A program made the translations under genes and the position numbers. 64,000 nt of DNA from Roseicella aerolata (GTDB lineage Bacteria > Pseudomonadota > Alphaproteobacteria > Acetobacterales > Acetobacteraceae), in contig NZ_JAJAQI010000035.1 of NCBI RefSeq assembly GCF_020523605.1, positions 1-64,000 of the forward strand, written 5' to 3'. Positions within the stretch are counted from its first letter, which is position 1, and every line of letters begins with the position of its first letter. The notes under the pieces were generated by a model, which saw nothing but the letters and a program-made list of their open reading frames with translations, was not told the DNA's origin and made no database searches. Below are positions 34,793-43,417 of the stretch, piece after piece.

Positions 34793-35929
34793 ATGGAGAC
34801 CCTCGCCTATCTCGATCCCCGCAGCGGCCGCACCTGGCCGCTCGATGTCCCCCGCTGGTGCGGCGACGCGCCGGGGGGAGAACACCTGCCGCTGCTGCTG
34901 ACCGACCTGCCGGGCATCGCGCCCGGCGATATCGACCGCGGCGAGCGCAGCCTGTGGCGCTACCGCGCCGCCCTGCCGCCGCTCAAGGGCAGCCCGATCA
35001 GCATGGGGGAGGGCTGCACGCCGCTGGTGCCGCGGAGCTTCGGTGGCGCGACTGCGCTGCTGAAATGCGAATGGTTCATGCCGACCGGCAGCTTCAAGGA
35101 CCGCGGGGCCTCCGTCATGCTCTCCCTGCTGCGGGCGCAGGGCATCGATGCGGTGCTGGAGGACAGCAGCGGCAATGGCGGCGCGGCGATCGCGGCCTAT
35201 GCCGCGGCGGGCGGGATCCGCGCCAAGATCATGGTGCCCGCCAGCACCAGCCCGGCCAAGACGGTGCAGAGCCGGGCGAGCGGGGCCGAGATCGAGCTGG
35301 TGCCGGGCACGCGGCAGGACTGCGCCGATGCGGCGCTGCGGGAGGCGGCGAATATCTTCTACGCCAGCCACAACTGGCATCCCTTCTTCCTGGAGGGGAC
35401 CAAGACGCTCGCCTATGAGCTGTGGGAAGACCTGAGCTTCCGGGCGCCGGACAATGTCATCGTGCCCTGCGGCGCGGGCTCCAACGTGCTCGGCTGCGGC
35501 ATTGGCTTTGCCGAGCTGCTGCGCGCCGGGCAGATCGATCGACTGCCGCGCATCTTCGCTGCCCAGCCGGCGCATTGCGCGCCGATCGCGCGGGAATTCC
35601 TCGGCCTCGACCCCGCCGAGCCGCAGCCGACCATCGCGGAGGGGACGGCGATCGCCCGGCCGATCCGCATGCGGGAATGCCTCGGCGTGCTGCAACAGAG
35701 CCAGGGCGGGGCGGTGATGCTGTCCGAGGCGGAGATCGGCCGGGCCTGCCTCGACCTCGCCCGCACCGGCATCTATGTCGAGCCGACCTGCGCCCAGGCG
35801 GCGGCGGCCTTCGCCAAGCTGCTGCAGGCCGGCACGATCAATGCCGCCGAGACGACGGTGGTGGTGCTGACCGGCAGCGGGCTGAAGGCGACGCCGCGCA
35901 TCGCGGAGCTGCTGGGCCTCACACTCTAG
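34793..35929 (+). CDS. Threonine synthase-like PLP enzyme
   Basis: 378 aa fold-type II PLP enzyme. The PLP lysine is in PTGSFKDRGASVML; the phosphate loop is SSGNGGAAIAAYAA; VLTGSGLKATPR lies at the C-terminus. The N-terminal zinc-ribbon-like or extra domain of some threonine synthases is short (about 1-70, DPRSGRTWPLDVPRWCGD). Relatives catalyse threonine synthesis or dehydrations of hydroxy amino acids, so the exact reaction is not fixed. First gene of a plus-strand cluster; DUF6653 follows 3 bases after the stop. Confidence 0.83.
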   Translation: METLAYLDPRSGRTWPLDVPRWCGDAPGGEHLPLLLTDLPGIAPGDIDRGERSLWRYRAALPPLKGSPISMGEGCTPLVPRSFGGATALLKCEWFMPTGSFKDRGASVMLSLLRAQGIDAVLEDSSGNGGAAIAAYAAAGGIRAKIMVPASTSPAKTVQSRASGAEIELVPGTRQDCADAALREAANIFYASHNWHPFFLEGTKTLAYELWEDLSFRAPDNVIVPCGAGSNVLGCGIGFAELLRAGQIDRLPRIFAAQPAHCAPIAREFLGLDPAEPQPTIAEGTAIARPIRMRECLGVLQQSQGGAVMLSEAEIGRACLDLARTGIYVEPTCAQAAAAFAKLLQAGTINAAETTVVVLTGSGLKATPRIAELLGLTL

Positions 35930-35932
35930 GCG

Positions 35933-36418
35933 ATGGCCTGGGAACGGCACCTCGCCGCCGCCTTCCGGCTCGATGAGGCCGGCTGGGCACGCCATGCCAA
36001 TCCCTGGAGCGGCTGGACGCGCATGGCCATCCTGCCGCTGCTGGCGCTGGTGGGCTGGAGCCGCGCCTGGATCGGCTGGTGGGCGCTGCTGCCGCTCCTG
36101 CTGCTGATCGGATTCACCTGGGTGAATCCGCGCCTCTTCCCGCCGCCCGCCCGCTGGGATGCCTGGATCACCCGCGGCGTGCTGGGGGAGCGGCTCTGGG
36201 TCGCGCGCGACCGCGTGCCGGTGCCGGCGCATCACCGGCGCCTGCCGCCGCTGCTTTCCGCAGCCGGCGCGGCGGGGATGCTGCTCCTGCTCTATGGGGT
36301 GGCCATGCTGGAGATCTGGCCGACCCTGCTCGGCCTGGCGGTCGCCTATCTGGCCAAGCTGTGGTTCATCGATCGCATGGTTTGGCTGCATCAGGATATG
36401 GGCGGAGGAACGCCATGA
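35933..36418 (+). CDS. DUF6653-family membrane protein
   Basis: 161 aa. Characteristic N-terminal HANPWSGWTR segment, then two or three membrane spans (AILPLLALVGWSRAWIGWWA, LLPLLLLIGFTW; and AGMLLLLYGVAMLEIWPTLL), ending LWFIDRMVWLHQDMG. The family call is from memory of the HANPWS signature. Its function is unknown. It overlaps the M81 gene (ATGA) and starts 3 bases after the threonine-synthase-like gene, so it is inside one operon. Confidence 0.8.
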   Translation: MAWERHLAAAFRLDEAGWARHANPWSGWTRMAILPLLALVGWSRAWIGWWALLPLLLLIGFTWVNPRLFPPPARWDAWITRGVLGERLWVARDRVPVPAHHRRLPPLLSAAGAAGMLLLLYGVAMLEIWPTLLGLAVAYLAKLWFIDRMVWLHQDMGGGTP

Positions 36419-37944
36419 CCGGTTCGGGCCCGCGCGTCGCGCTGCTCGGATTCTCGATCGAATGCAACCGCTTCGCCCCGCCGGCGACCATGCGGGATTT
36501 CGAGACGCGCTGCTGGCTGGAGGGCGAGGACATCGTCACCGATGCCCGCGGCCCGGCGCCGAAGGCGCTGGGCGAGATGCCGGGCTTCGTCGCCGATATG
36601 GACGCCGCCGGACCCTGGCAGCCGCGGCCGATCCTGCTCGCCATGGCGGAGCCGAACGGCCCGGTGGAGCAGGCGGCCTTCGAGGCCATGATGGCGAGGT
36701 GGCGCGCGGGCCTGGAGGCGCTGCGCGGTGAGGTGGAGGGCGTCTACTGCGTCCTGCACGGCGCCGGGCTGACTACCGAACTCGACGATCCCGAGGGCGC
36801 GCTGCAAGGGCTGGTGCGGAAGGTGCTGGGTGATGTGCCCCTGGTCTGCAGCTACGACCTGCACGCCAATGTCTCGGACGCCATGGTGCGGGACTGCGAC
36901 GCCTTCGTCGGCTACCGCACCAACCCGCATCTCGACATGCGCGAGCGCGGCGCCGAGAGCGCGCAATTGCTGCGCCGGCTGCTGGCCGGGGAGCGGTCCT
37001 TCCGCGCACTGCGCCGCCTGCCGATCGTGGCGCCCACCGTCTCCATGCTGACCGCGGCCGGCCCCTATGCCGAGGTGATCGATCTCGGCCAGGAGCTGGC
37101 AGCGCTCGACCCCGCCATCTGGAATGTCTCGGTCATGGGCGGCTTCGCCTATGGCGACACGCCCTTCAACGGCCTGGCGGTGGTGGTGACGGCCGCCGAC
37201 CAGGGCTCGGCCGACAGCATGGCGGAGCGGCTGGCGCGGGCCGCCTGGGCGCGGCGGGACCGGTTCGTCGCGGAACTGACGCCACTGCGGGAGGCGGTGC
37301 GGCGCGCCAAGGAGAGCCCGGTGCCGCTCGCCTTCGCCGATGTCGCCGACAATCCCGGCGGCGGCGGCAGGGGCAACACCATGCATATCCTGGAGGCCTT
37401 CCACGCCGCCGGTGTCGAGGGCTGCCTCATGGGCGTCATCCACGACCCGCTGCTGGCCGAGGAGGCGCATGAGAAGGGCGTCGGCGCCCGCTTCACCGCG
37501 CGCTTCAACCGCCCGCAGGGGATGCTGACGGCGGACGACCCCTTTAGCCATCCCTTCGCCGCGGAGGCGGAGGTGGTCGCTCTCTCCGACGGGCGGGTGA
37601 CGGGGCGGCGCGGCATCTTCGCCGGGACCGCGATGACGCTGGGGAAGACCGCGGCGTTGCGGCTCGGCGGCATCACCGTCGTCGTCATCTCCATCCGCAC
37701 GCAATGTGCCGACCCGGCCTTCCTCGAGCATCTCGGCCTCGATATCGGCCAGGCGCGCAGCGTCGTCGTGAAGTCCCGCGGGCATTTCCGCGGCGGCTTC
37801 GACGAATTCTTCACGGCTGACCGGATCGTCGAGGTGGACGCGCCCGGCCTGACCTCCCCCATCCTTTCGCGCTTCGCCTGGACGAAGCTGCCGCGCCCGG
37901 TCCTGCCGTTGGACCCCGAGGTGCGCTGGAGCCCCGACGCATGA
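36415..37944 (+). CDS. M81-family metallopeptidase (MlrC-like)
   Basis: 509 aa. Family features: LLGFSIECNRFAPPATM, YCVLHGAGLTTELDDPEG, CSYDLHANVS, GYRTNPHLDMRERG, DVADNPGGGGRGNTM. MlrC-type enzymes act on small peptides or amide-linked compounds; MlrC itself ends microcystin breakdown. The His/Asp motifs expected for the zinc site are kept. Start ATG 36415 has GGAGG and overlaps the DUF6653 stop by 4. The D-TA gene begins at 37941, again in a 4-base overlap. Confidence 0.87.
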   Translation: MTGSGPRVALLGFSIECNRFAPPATMRDFETRCWLEGEDIVTDARGPAPKALGEMPGFVADMDAAGPWQPRPILLAMAEPNGPVEQAAFEAMMARWRAGLEALRGEVEGVYCVLHGAGLTTELDDPEGALQGLVRKVLGDVPLVCSYDLHANVSDAMVRDCDAFVGYRTNPHLDMRERGAESAQLLRRLLAGERSFRALRRLPIVAPTVSMLTAAGPYAEVIDLGQELAALDPAIWNVSVMGGFAYGDTPFNGLAVVVTAADQGSADSMAERLARAAWARRDRFVAELTPLREAVRRAKESPVPLAFADVADNPGGGGRGNTMHILEAFHAAGVEGCLMGVIHDPLLAEEAHEKGVGARFTARFNRPQGMLTADDPFSHPFAAEAEVVALSDGRVTGRRGIFAGTAMTLGKTAALRLGGITVVVISIRTQCADPAFLEHLGLDIGQARSVVVKSRGHFRGGFDEFFTADRIVEVDAPGLTSPILSRFAWTKLPRPVLPLDPEVRWSPDA

Positions 37945-39047
37945 CTCTCGACGACCTGACCACGCCTTGCCTCGTCCTCGACCTTGCCGTGCTGAAGCGC
38001 AATCTGGCGCTGATGGAGGCCGCCGTCGCGCGGCACCCGGGCCTCCGGCTGCGGCCGCACCTGAAAACGGCGAAGAGCCGGGAGGTGGCGAGGCTGGCCG
38101 CGCCCGGTTTCGGCCCGATCACCGTCAGCACACTCGCCGAGGCGCGCTACTTCGCCGAGGGCGGCTGGCGCGACCAGATCTATGCGGTCGGCATCACGCC
38201 GCAGAAGCTGGATGCCGTCGCGGCGCTGAACGCCGCCGGTGCCGCGGTGAAGGTCATCACCGACGATGTCGAGGCGGCGCGCGCCATCGCCGCACATCCC
38301 GGCAGGGTCGATGCATTGGCGGAGGTGGATGTTGGGGAGGCGCGCGGCGGCGTCGCGCTGGACAGCCCGGTGCTCCCCGAGATTGCGGCGGCGCTCGGCA
38401 AGCGCCTCGCCGGCGTCATCAGCCATTCCGGGCACAGCTATGGCGGCCGGACCATCGAGGACATGGCGGCGATCGCCGAGGCGGAGCGCCTCGGCATCGT
38501 CACCGCGGCCGAGCGGCTGCGCGCCGCCGGCCATGCCGTGCCCATCGTCTCCCTCGGCTCCTCCCCCACCGCCATGCATGCCGCGCGCATGGACGGCGTT
38601 ACCGAGGTGCGCGCCGGGGTCTATATGTTCGGTGACCTGTTCCAGGCCCAGCTCCACACCCACCCGGCCGAGGACATCGCGGTCATGGTCCTCGCCTCCG
38701 TCATCGGACGGCGGCCGGAGCGGAACACGCTGCTGCTGGATGCCGGGGCGCTCGCCCTCTCCAAGGACCGCAGCACCCAGGCCGCGCCGCGCGACTGGGG
38801 CTTCGGCCGGGTGGTCGGGCCGGACGGCAGCCCCCTGCCCGGGGAGCCGATGGTCGCCCGCGCCTATCAGGAGCATGGTGAGGTCCACAGCGACGCGCCG
38901 CTGCCCTTCGACCGCCTGCCGATCGGCGCCCGGCTGCGGGTGGTGCCCAACCACACCTGCCTGACCGCCGCAGCGCATGACCGCTATCATGTGGTGGATG
39001 GTGGGACGGAGGTGATCGCCGTCTGGGACCGGGTGAATGGCTGGTAG
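37941..39047 (+). CDS. D-threonine-aldolase-like PLP enzyme (alanine-racemase fold)
   Basis: 368 aa. AlaR N-terminal barrel with PLP Lys in RPHLKTAKSREV, followed by the barrel segments STLAEARYFA, HSGHSYGG, SLGSSPTAMH, and the C-terminal beta domain with HTC motif in VPNHTCLTAAAHDRY that binds the divalent metal in D-TA enzymes. D-threonine aldolase splits D-threonine to glycine and acetaldehyde; family members also act on D-phenylserine and related compounds. Coupled to the M81 gene. With a Rid protein downstream the neighbourhood suggests amino acid catabolism. Confidence 0.87.
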   Translation: MTLDDLTTPCLVLDLAVLKRNLALMEAAVARHPGLRLRPHLKTAKSREVARLAAPGFGPITVSTLAEARYFAEGGWRDQIYAVGITPQKLDAVAALNAAGAAVKVITDDVEAARAIAAHPGRVDALAEVDVGEARGGVALDSPVLPEIAAALGKRLAGVISHSGHSYGGRTIEDMAAIAEAERLGIVTAAERLRAAGHAVPIVSLGSSPTAMHAARMDGVTEVRAGVYMFGDLFQAQLHTHPAEDIAVMVLASVIGRRPERNTLLLDAGALALSKDRSTQAAPRDWGFGRVVGPDGSPLPGEPMVARAYQEHGEVHSDAPLPFDRLPIGARLRVVPNHTCLTAAAHDRYHVVDGGTEVIAVWDRVNGW

Positions 39048-39286
39048 GACCGGCTGTGGCCATCCCGTAGGGCGCCGCCGGCCGGACGCCCCCATCCCGG
39101 CCCATCCGCCGGCAGTGCCGCGATGCGGGCCCGGGCTGCCGCGGCACCGGCATCGCCGCCCTGCGGCAGGCAGGCTGGGCCAGACGCCATAGGGCAGGGC
39201 GGTGTCGCCCGCCGCCGCCTCGTGCCGCGGGACTTGCGCGCCGGGCATGGCGCGGGGGAGGCTGGCGGGCGGAGGAGACCCATCCG

Positions 39287-39661
39287 ATGAGCCAGCGCCC
39301 CCTGTTCCCGCCCACCCGTATCGTGCCGCTCGGCGGCGGCGCGAAGCTGATCTTCTGCTCCGGCGTTACCGCCCGCGGCAGCGAGGCCGTCGGCAAGCCG
39401 GTTCAGGAGCAGGCGCGGGAATGCCTGGCGCGGCTGGAACGGGCCCTGGCCGGGGAGGGCGCCGGCCTCGAGCACCTGCTGAAGATCACCACCTGGCTCT
39501 CCGACATGCGGCATTACGATGGCTTCAACGAGGTCCGCCGCGCCGCCTTCGAAGGGCTGGCGACCCCGCCCGCGAGCACCTGCGTCGGCGGGGCGCAGTT
39601 CACCACCACCGATGTCTGCATCGAGATTGAGGCTATCGCCGTTCTGCCGGGGCCGGCATGA
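39287..39661 (+). CDS. Rid-family protein lacking the catalytic Arg
   Basis: 124 aa, YjgF/Rid fold (GAKLIFCSGVTARGSEAVGK; LLKITTWLSDMRHYDGFNEV; IEIEAIAVLPG). Enamine/imine deaminase RidA needs Arg105 in the segment PARSCVxV; here the same position reads PPASTCVGG, so Arg is Ser. This places it in the Rid subfamilies without demonstrated imine deaminase activity. The start at ATG 39287 has GGAGGAGA. It overlaps the iron-sulfur gene by 4 bases (ATGA) and follows the D-TA gene after 239 bases with no gene in between. Confidence 0.88.
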   Translation: MSQRPLFPPTRIVPLGGGAKLIFCSGVTARGSEAVGKPVQEQARECLARLERALAGEGAGLEHLLKITTWLSDMRHYDGFNEVRRAAFEGLATPPASTCVGGAQFTTTDVCIEIEAIAVLPGPA

Positions 39662-40065
39662 CCCTCGCCGACCATATCCGCGCGGAATCCGCCCGCCTCG
39701 CCGCGCTCTGCACGGCCTGCGGCGCCTGCGTCCGCGCCTGCCCGATGACACCCTATGCCGCGGGGGTCACGGCGGCCGGCCCCGAGGCGGTCGCCTTCGG
39801 CATGCGCGACGTGCTGCGTGAGGGACCGGGCACGCCGGAAGCGCTGGCCTGGATCGCCGCCTGCACCCGCAGCGGCCGGTGCACGGAAGCCTGCCCCGAG
39901 CGCCTCGATGCCGCCTTCATGCTGCGGCTGGCGCAGTGGCGGGCCAAGGGCGCGCTCGGCGAGCCGCCGCGCTTCCCGGTGCGGGAGGACACGCAGTTCT
40001 CGCCGAAGGTGAAGGCCTTCGCGCGACTGACCCTGGCCGAGCAGGAGCAGCGGGAATGGCTCTAG
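39658..40065 (+). CDS. HdrC-like 4Fe-4S dicluster protein with a degenerate second cluster
   Basis: 135 aa. The first cluster motif CTACGACVRACP is complete. The second reads CTRSGRCTEACP: the expected second Cys is Ser, so three of four ligands remain. HdrC and GlpC-type proteins normally have two full motifs; size is also smaller than HdrC. It probably passes electrons to its partner encoded downstream (overlap of 10 bases) through at least one cluster. Coupled to the Rid gene by ATGA. No flavin subunit HdrA is present. Confidence 0.83.
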   Translation: MTLADHIRAESARLAALCTACGACVRACPMTPYAAGVTAAGPEAVAFGMRDVLREGPGTPEALAWIAACTRSGRCTEACPERLDAAFMLRLAQWRAKGALGEPPRFPVREDTQFSPKVKAFARLTLAEQEQREWL

Positions 40066-40925
40066 GCACGCCGGCGCCGACCGATCCGGACCTGCGGACG
40101 GAGGCGGCCGTCTTCTGGTATGGCTGCAACATGACGCGGCATGGCGAGCTGATCCGCGCTACCACCCGTATCCTCGAGGCAGTCGGCATCGCTGCCGCCC
40201 CCGCCGGCGGGCCGGGGCATTGCTGCGGCAGCCCGAAGGAGGCGAATGCGCGAATCGCCGGCGGCATGGCGCAACGGACCGTCGCAGCCTTCAATGCCAG
40301 CGGCCGGGACACCGTGGTCACCTGGTGCCCCTCCTGCCACATGAACATGCAGGACAGCATGGCGCCGGTCACGCCGACGAATTTCGCGACGGTGCACGTG
40401 ACGGAGGCCCTCTGGGCACGGCGCGAAAGGCTGGCGCCGCTGCTGACGCGGCGCGTCGAGGCGCGCGTGCTGCTGCATGCGCATCACGGCTTCAACGGCC
40501 GCGTCGCGGTGAATGACATGGTGCCGGGCCTGCTGCGGTTGATCCCGGGCGTCACGATCGTGGAGCACGCCTACCGCGCGCCCGGCCATATGTGCAGCGC
40601 CATCGCCGCCGTGCCCGGCGCACTGGCCGATGCGCAGCGGGCGACGCTGGCGGCCATGGCGGAGGCCGGCGCCGACACGCTCTGCACCATCTTCCATTCC
40701 TGCCACCGGGAGAGCGTGGCGCTGGAGCGCCATGGCCTCCGCGTGCGGAACTGGATCCACCTGCTGGCCGAGAGCCTCGGGATCCCCGCGGAGGACGAAT
40801 ACAAGACCTGGCGCAATGCCGAGGACCCGCGCGCGGCGATCGGCGAGGCGCGGGTCGCCGCGGCGGGGGAGGTAGCCTTCACCCGGCTGGTCGAGCCGGA
40901 ACTGCGCAGGCCGCCGCCGGTCTGA
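40056..40925 (+). CDS. HdrB-like CCG-domain iron-sulfur protein
   Basis: 289 aa, the length of HdrB. The first CCG domain has YGC followed 31 residues later by CCG and then 32 residues later by CPSC, close to the family consensus. The second is degenerate: APGHMCSAIAAV (MCS in place of CCG) and HSCHRES, with no clear leading Cys. ATG 40056 has AGGAG 8 bases upstream. CCG proteins bind a non-cubane cluster and act in disulfide, lactate or glycolate redox chemistry. With the HdrC-like neighbour it forms a two-subunit electron module of unknown partner. Confidence 0.83.
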   Translation: MALGTPAPTDPDLRTEAAVFWYGCNMTRHGELIRATTRILEAVGIAAAPAGGPGHCCGSPKEANARIAGGMAQRTVAAFNASGRDTVVTWCPSCHMNMQDSMAPVTPTNFATVHVTEALWARRERLAPLLTRRVEARVLLHAHHGFNGRVAVNDMVPGLLRLIPGVTIVEHAYRAPGHMCSAIAAVPGALADAQRATLAAMAEAGADTLCTIFHSCHRESVALERHGLRVRNWIHLLAESLGIPAEDEYKTWRNAEDPRAAIGEARVAAAGEVAFTRLVEPELRRPPPV

Positions 40926-41036
40926 AACCAATGGCCTCGATCACTGATCCCTGCAACGCGGGCGCCAGTCCGCGCTGAGGCTGCCACTCCGGCGCTCTTG
41001 CCCGGACGCGGTCACGCATCCGGGCCGTTGGTCTGA

Positions 41037-42011
41037 TCAGCCCTCGATCGTCAGCTTCAGCCGCTCGGCGATCTCGGTCCATTCGCGCAGGTTGCGCGCG
41101 ATCTGCGCCTTGAAGGTCGCCGGGTCCTGGTAGCTCGGCACCGTGTCCACCGCCAGCAGGCGGCGATGCGTCTCCGGCTTCTCCGCGGCGATGCGGAACA
41201 CCTCCGCGAGCTTGTCCAGGATGGGCTGCGGCGTGCGCGCCGGCGCCAGCAGCCCGCTGAAGCCGCTGAAACTGAATCGGTCCGAGAAGCCGAGCTCCTT
41301 CATCAGCGGCGTCTCGCCGAGGGCCGGGACGCGCCGGTCGCCGGCCGTCATCAGGGCCCGGAGGCGCCCGGCCTTGATCATCTCCCCGGCGGCCGCCATC
41401 GAGTGGAACCCGCCATGGATCTGGCCGGCCAGCATGTCCTGCAGCATCGGCGTCTCGCCGCGATAGGAGACATGTTCCATCCGGAGGCCGGCTTCCTCGG
41501 CGACCAGCAGGGCGAAGGCATGGCCGGTGGAGCCCGGCGCGTAGGAGCCGAGCGAGAGGTCGCGCCCTTTGGCCCAGGCGGCGAAGTCCGGCCAGTTGCG
41601 GATCTCGGCCGGCACCTTCGGCCCGATGCAGAAGCTGATGGAGGTGGTGCCGAGCCGCCCGATCGGCGCGAAGTCATTCACCGGATCATAGGGGAAGCGC
41701 CGCATCACCACCGGCGTCTGCACATGCGTGGTGATGGTGAAGAGCAGCGTATAGCCATCAGGCGCCACCTTTGCCGCAGCCTCCGTCCCGACCAGCCCGC
41801 CGGCGCCACCGCGGTTCTCGATGACGATGGGCTGGCCGAATTCAGGCTGCATGCCCTCGGCGGCGATGCGCGCCCAGGTGTCCGTGCCGCCGCCGGGCGG
41901 GAAGGGGACGATGAAGCGGACCGGGCGGTCGGGGTAGCTGCCCTGGGCACGCGCGAGCATGGGCGCGGCAAGCACCCCGGCCGCGAGGCCGAGGAAGGGG
42001 CGACGGCGCAT
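41037..42011 (-). CDS. Bug/TctC-family periplasmic binding protein (paralogue A)
   Basis: 324 aa. Leader MRRRPFLGLAAGVLAAPMLA (twin-Arg). Motifs: VPFPPGGGTDTWARIAAEGM, ENRGGAGGLVGTEAA, HVQTPVVMRRFPYDPVNDFA, GSTGHAFALLVAEE, YRGETPMLQDMLAGQIHGGF, FHSMAAAGE. Very similar in every block to the gene at 42289, so the two are likely a tandem duplication. ATG 42011 follows GGGAGA. The structured repeat (copy 2) lies just upstream. Confidence 0.9.
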   Translation of the reverse strand: MRRRPFLGLAAGVLAAPMLARAQGSYPDRPVRFIVPFPPGGGTDTWARIAAEGMQPEFGQPIVIENRGGAGGLVGTEAAAKVAPDGYTLLFTITTHVQTPVVMRRFPYDPVNDFAPIGRLGTTSISFCIGPKVPAEIRNWPDFAAWAKGRDLSLGSYAPGSTGHAFALLVAEEAGLRMEHVSYRGETPMLQDMLAGQIHGGFHSMAAAGEMIKAGRLRALMTAGDRRVPALGETPLMKELGFSDRFSFSGFSGLLAPARTPQPILDKLAEVFRIAAEKPETHRRLLAVDTVPSYQDPATFKAQIARNLREWTEIAERLKLTIEG

Positions 42012-42063
42012 TGGTCTCTCTCCCGTGCTGCGCCACTCCCGGGCGGCGCTTCGCCGGAGAGGC

Positions 42064-42166
42064 TAGAGCAGATCGCGGACGGGCGTGAACGCCCGGGAGC
42101 GTGACTCTGCTCGAAAGACAAAGAACTGCAGCGGCGCGGCGTTCAGCCTTGAACGCCGCGCCGCTG
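42064..42166. repeat. Compound palindromic repeat, copy 2
   Basis: Shares the opening CTAGAGCAGATCGCGGA and the segment GCCCGGGAGCG with copy 1 at 21182. Outer arms GAGCAGA (42066-42072) and TCTGCTC (42106-42112), and a perfect 17-bp stem 42129-42145/42150-42166 with loop GCCT. Compared with copy 1 the stem carries CGC for ATT, balanced on the other arm by GCG for AAT. It lies between two paralogous Bug genes; the remainder of the 277-base gap holds nothing else clear. Confidence 0.85.
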
Positions 42167-42288
42167 GAGGGCGGAACGCGGCGACGCGTCGCTTTGCCCC
42201 GGAGGCAACACGCCGCGGCGGATGGGCGTTCGGGAAGGAGTGCGGTCCGCCGGCCTGGGACGCGACCGCCGCCCCGCAGGGCGCGCGC

Positions 42289-43248
42289 TCAGCCCTCGAC
42301 CGTCAGGCCCAGACGGTCCACCAGCCCCTGCCAGAAGCGCTGGTACTGCTCGATATCGGCGCGGAACTCGGCGGGGCCCAGATACTGCGGAATGGTGTCC
42401 ATCTCGGCGAGGCGGCGCAGCACATCAGGCCGCTGCATCGCCTGGCGGAAGGCATCGACCAGCGCGGCCTGCGCCGGCTCCGGCGTGCGGGCGGGGGCAA
42501 AGAGGCCGATGAAGCCGCCCTGGCCGAAATAGTCGGGATAGCCGAGGGAGACGAAGGTCGGCACCTGCGGCATGCTGGGAATGCCGTTGCGGCCGAGCGT
42601 CGCCAGTGGCCGGATGCGGCCGGAGCGGATCGCCTCGCCGGAGCCGGTCATGGAATGGAAGGCGCAGGGGATGCGGCCGCCGAGCACGTCCTGCAGCATC
42701 GGTGCCTCTCCGCGGTAATGCACCGCGGTCATCTCCAGCCCCTCCAGGTCCGAGAGTGCCTGGGCAAAGGCGTGGCCGGAAGAGCCGGGGGAATAGGTAC
42801 CGTAGGGAAGCTGTTTTCCCTTCGCCCAGGCGACGAACTCCTTCAGCGTCGTCACCGGGATGTCGGCGCGGACGCAGAAGGGCAGGGGCGTGGTGCCGAA
42901 TTTCCCGATCGGGGCGAAGTCGTCCGGCGTGTAGGGCCAGCGGCGGAACACCACCGGCGTCTGGATGAAGGAGGCGATGTGGAAGAGGATGGTGTAGCCA
43001 TCCGGCGCGGCGTTCTTCACCGCCTCCGTCCCGATCATGCCGCCGGCGCCGGCGCGGTTCTCGATGACCACGGGCTGGCCGAGGGTGACGGCCATCGGCT
43101 CCGCGACCAGGCGGGCCCAGATATCCGTCGCGCCGCCCGGCGGCAGGGGGACCACCATGCGGATGGGGCGGTTGGGGTAGGGGGATTGGGCGAGCGCCGG
43201 TGCGGCGAAGCCGGCGGCGGCGAGCCCGAAGAGGCTCCGGCGATGCAT
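42289..43248 (-). CDS. Bug/TctC-family periplasmic binding protein (paralogue B)
   Basis: 319 aa. Leader MHRRSLFGLAAAGFAAPALA. Motifs parallel to paralogue A: VPLPPGGATDIWARLVAEPM, ENRAGAGGMIGTEAV, QTPVVFRRWPYTPDDFAPIG, PGSSGHAFAQAL, YRGEAPMLQDVLGGRIPCAF, FHSMTGSGEAIRSGRIRPLA. The binding loop differs, which suggests a related but distinct ligand. ATG 43248 is preferred over TTG/ATG at 43263 because AGGAGA precedes it. Confidence 0.9.
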   Translation of the reverse strand: MHRRSLFGLAAAGFAAPALAQSPYPNRPIRMVVPLPPGGATDIWARLVAEPMAVTLGQPVVIENRAGAGGMIGTEAVKNAAPDGYTILFHIASFIQTPVVFRRWPYTPDDFAPIGKFGTTPLPFCVRADIPVTTLKEFVAWAKGKQLPYGTYSPGSSGHAFAQALSDLEGLEMTAVHYRGEAPMLQDVLGGRIPCAFHSMTGSGEAIRSGRIRPLATLGRNGIPSMPQVPTFVSLGYPDYFGQGGFIGLFAPARTPEPAQAALVDAFRQAMQRPDVLRRLAEMDTIPQYLGPAEFRADIEQYQRFWQGLVDRLGLTVEG

Positions 43249-43417
43249 GAACGTCTCCTGCATGGATGGGCCGTCTGCGCGGCCCCTGCCGTGCCAGGGT
43301 GCAGGCTTGGCGACCGCTGCTCAAGCCCCGTGGTGACGCGCCCCATGGTGGCGCGCCTTCGGATGCGCCCTTGGTCGGCCTGCCGCCGCGCCATCGGCGA
43401 CGCATCAGGCCGCCGCG

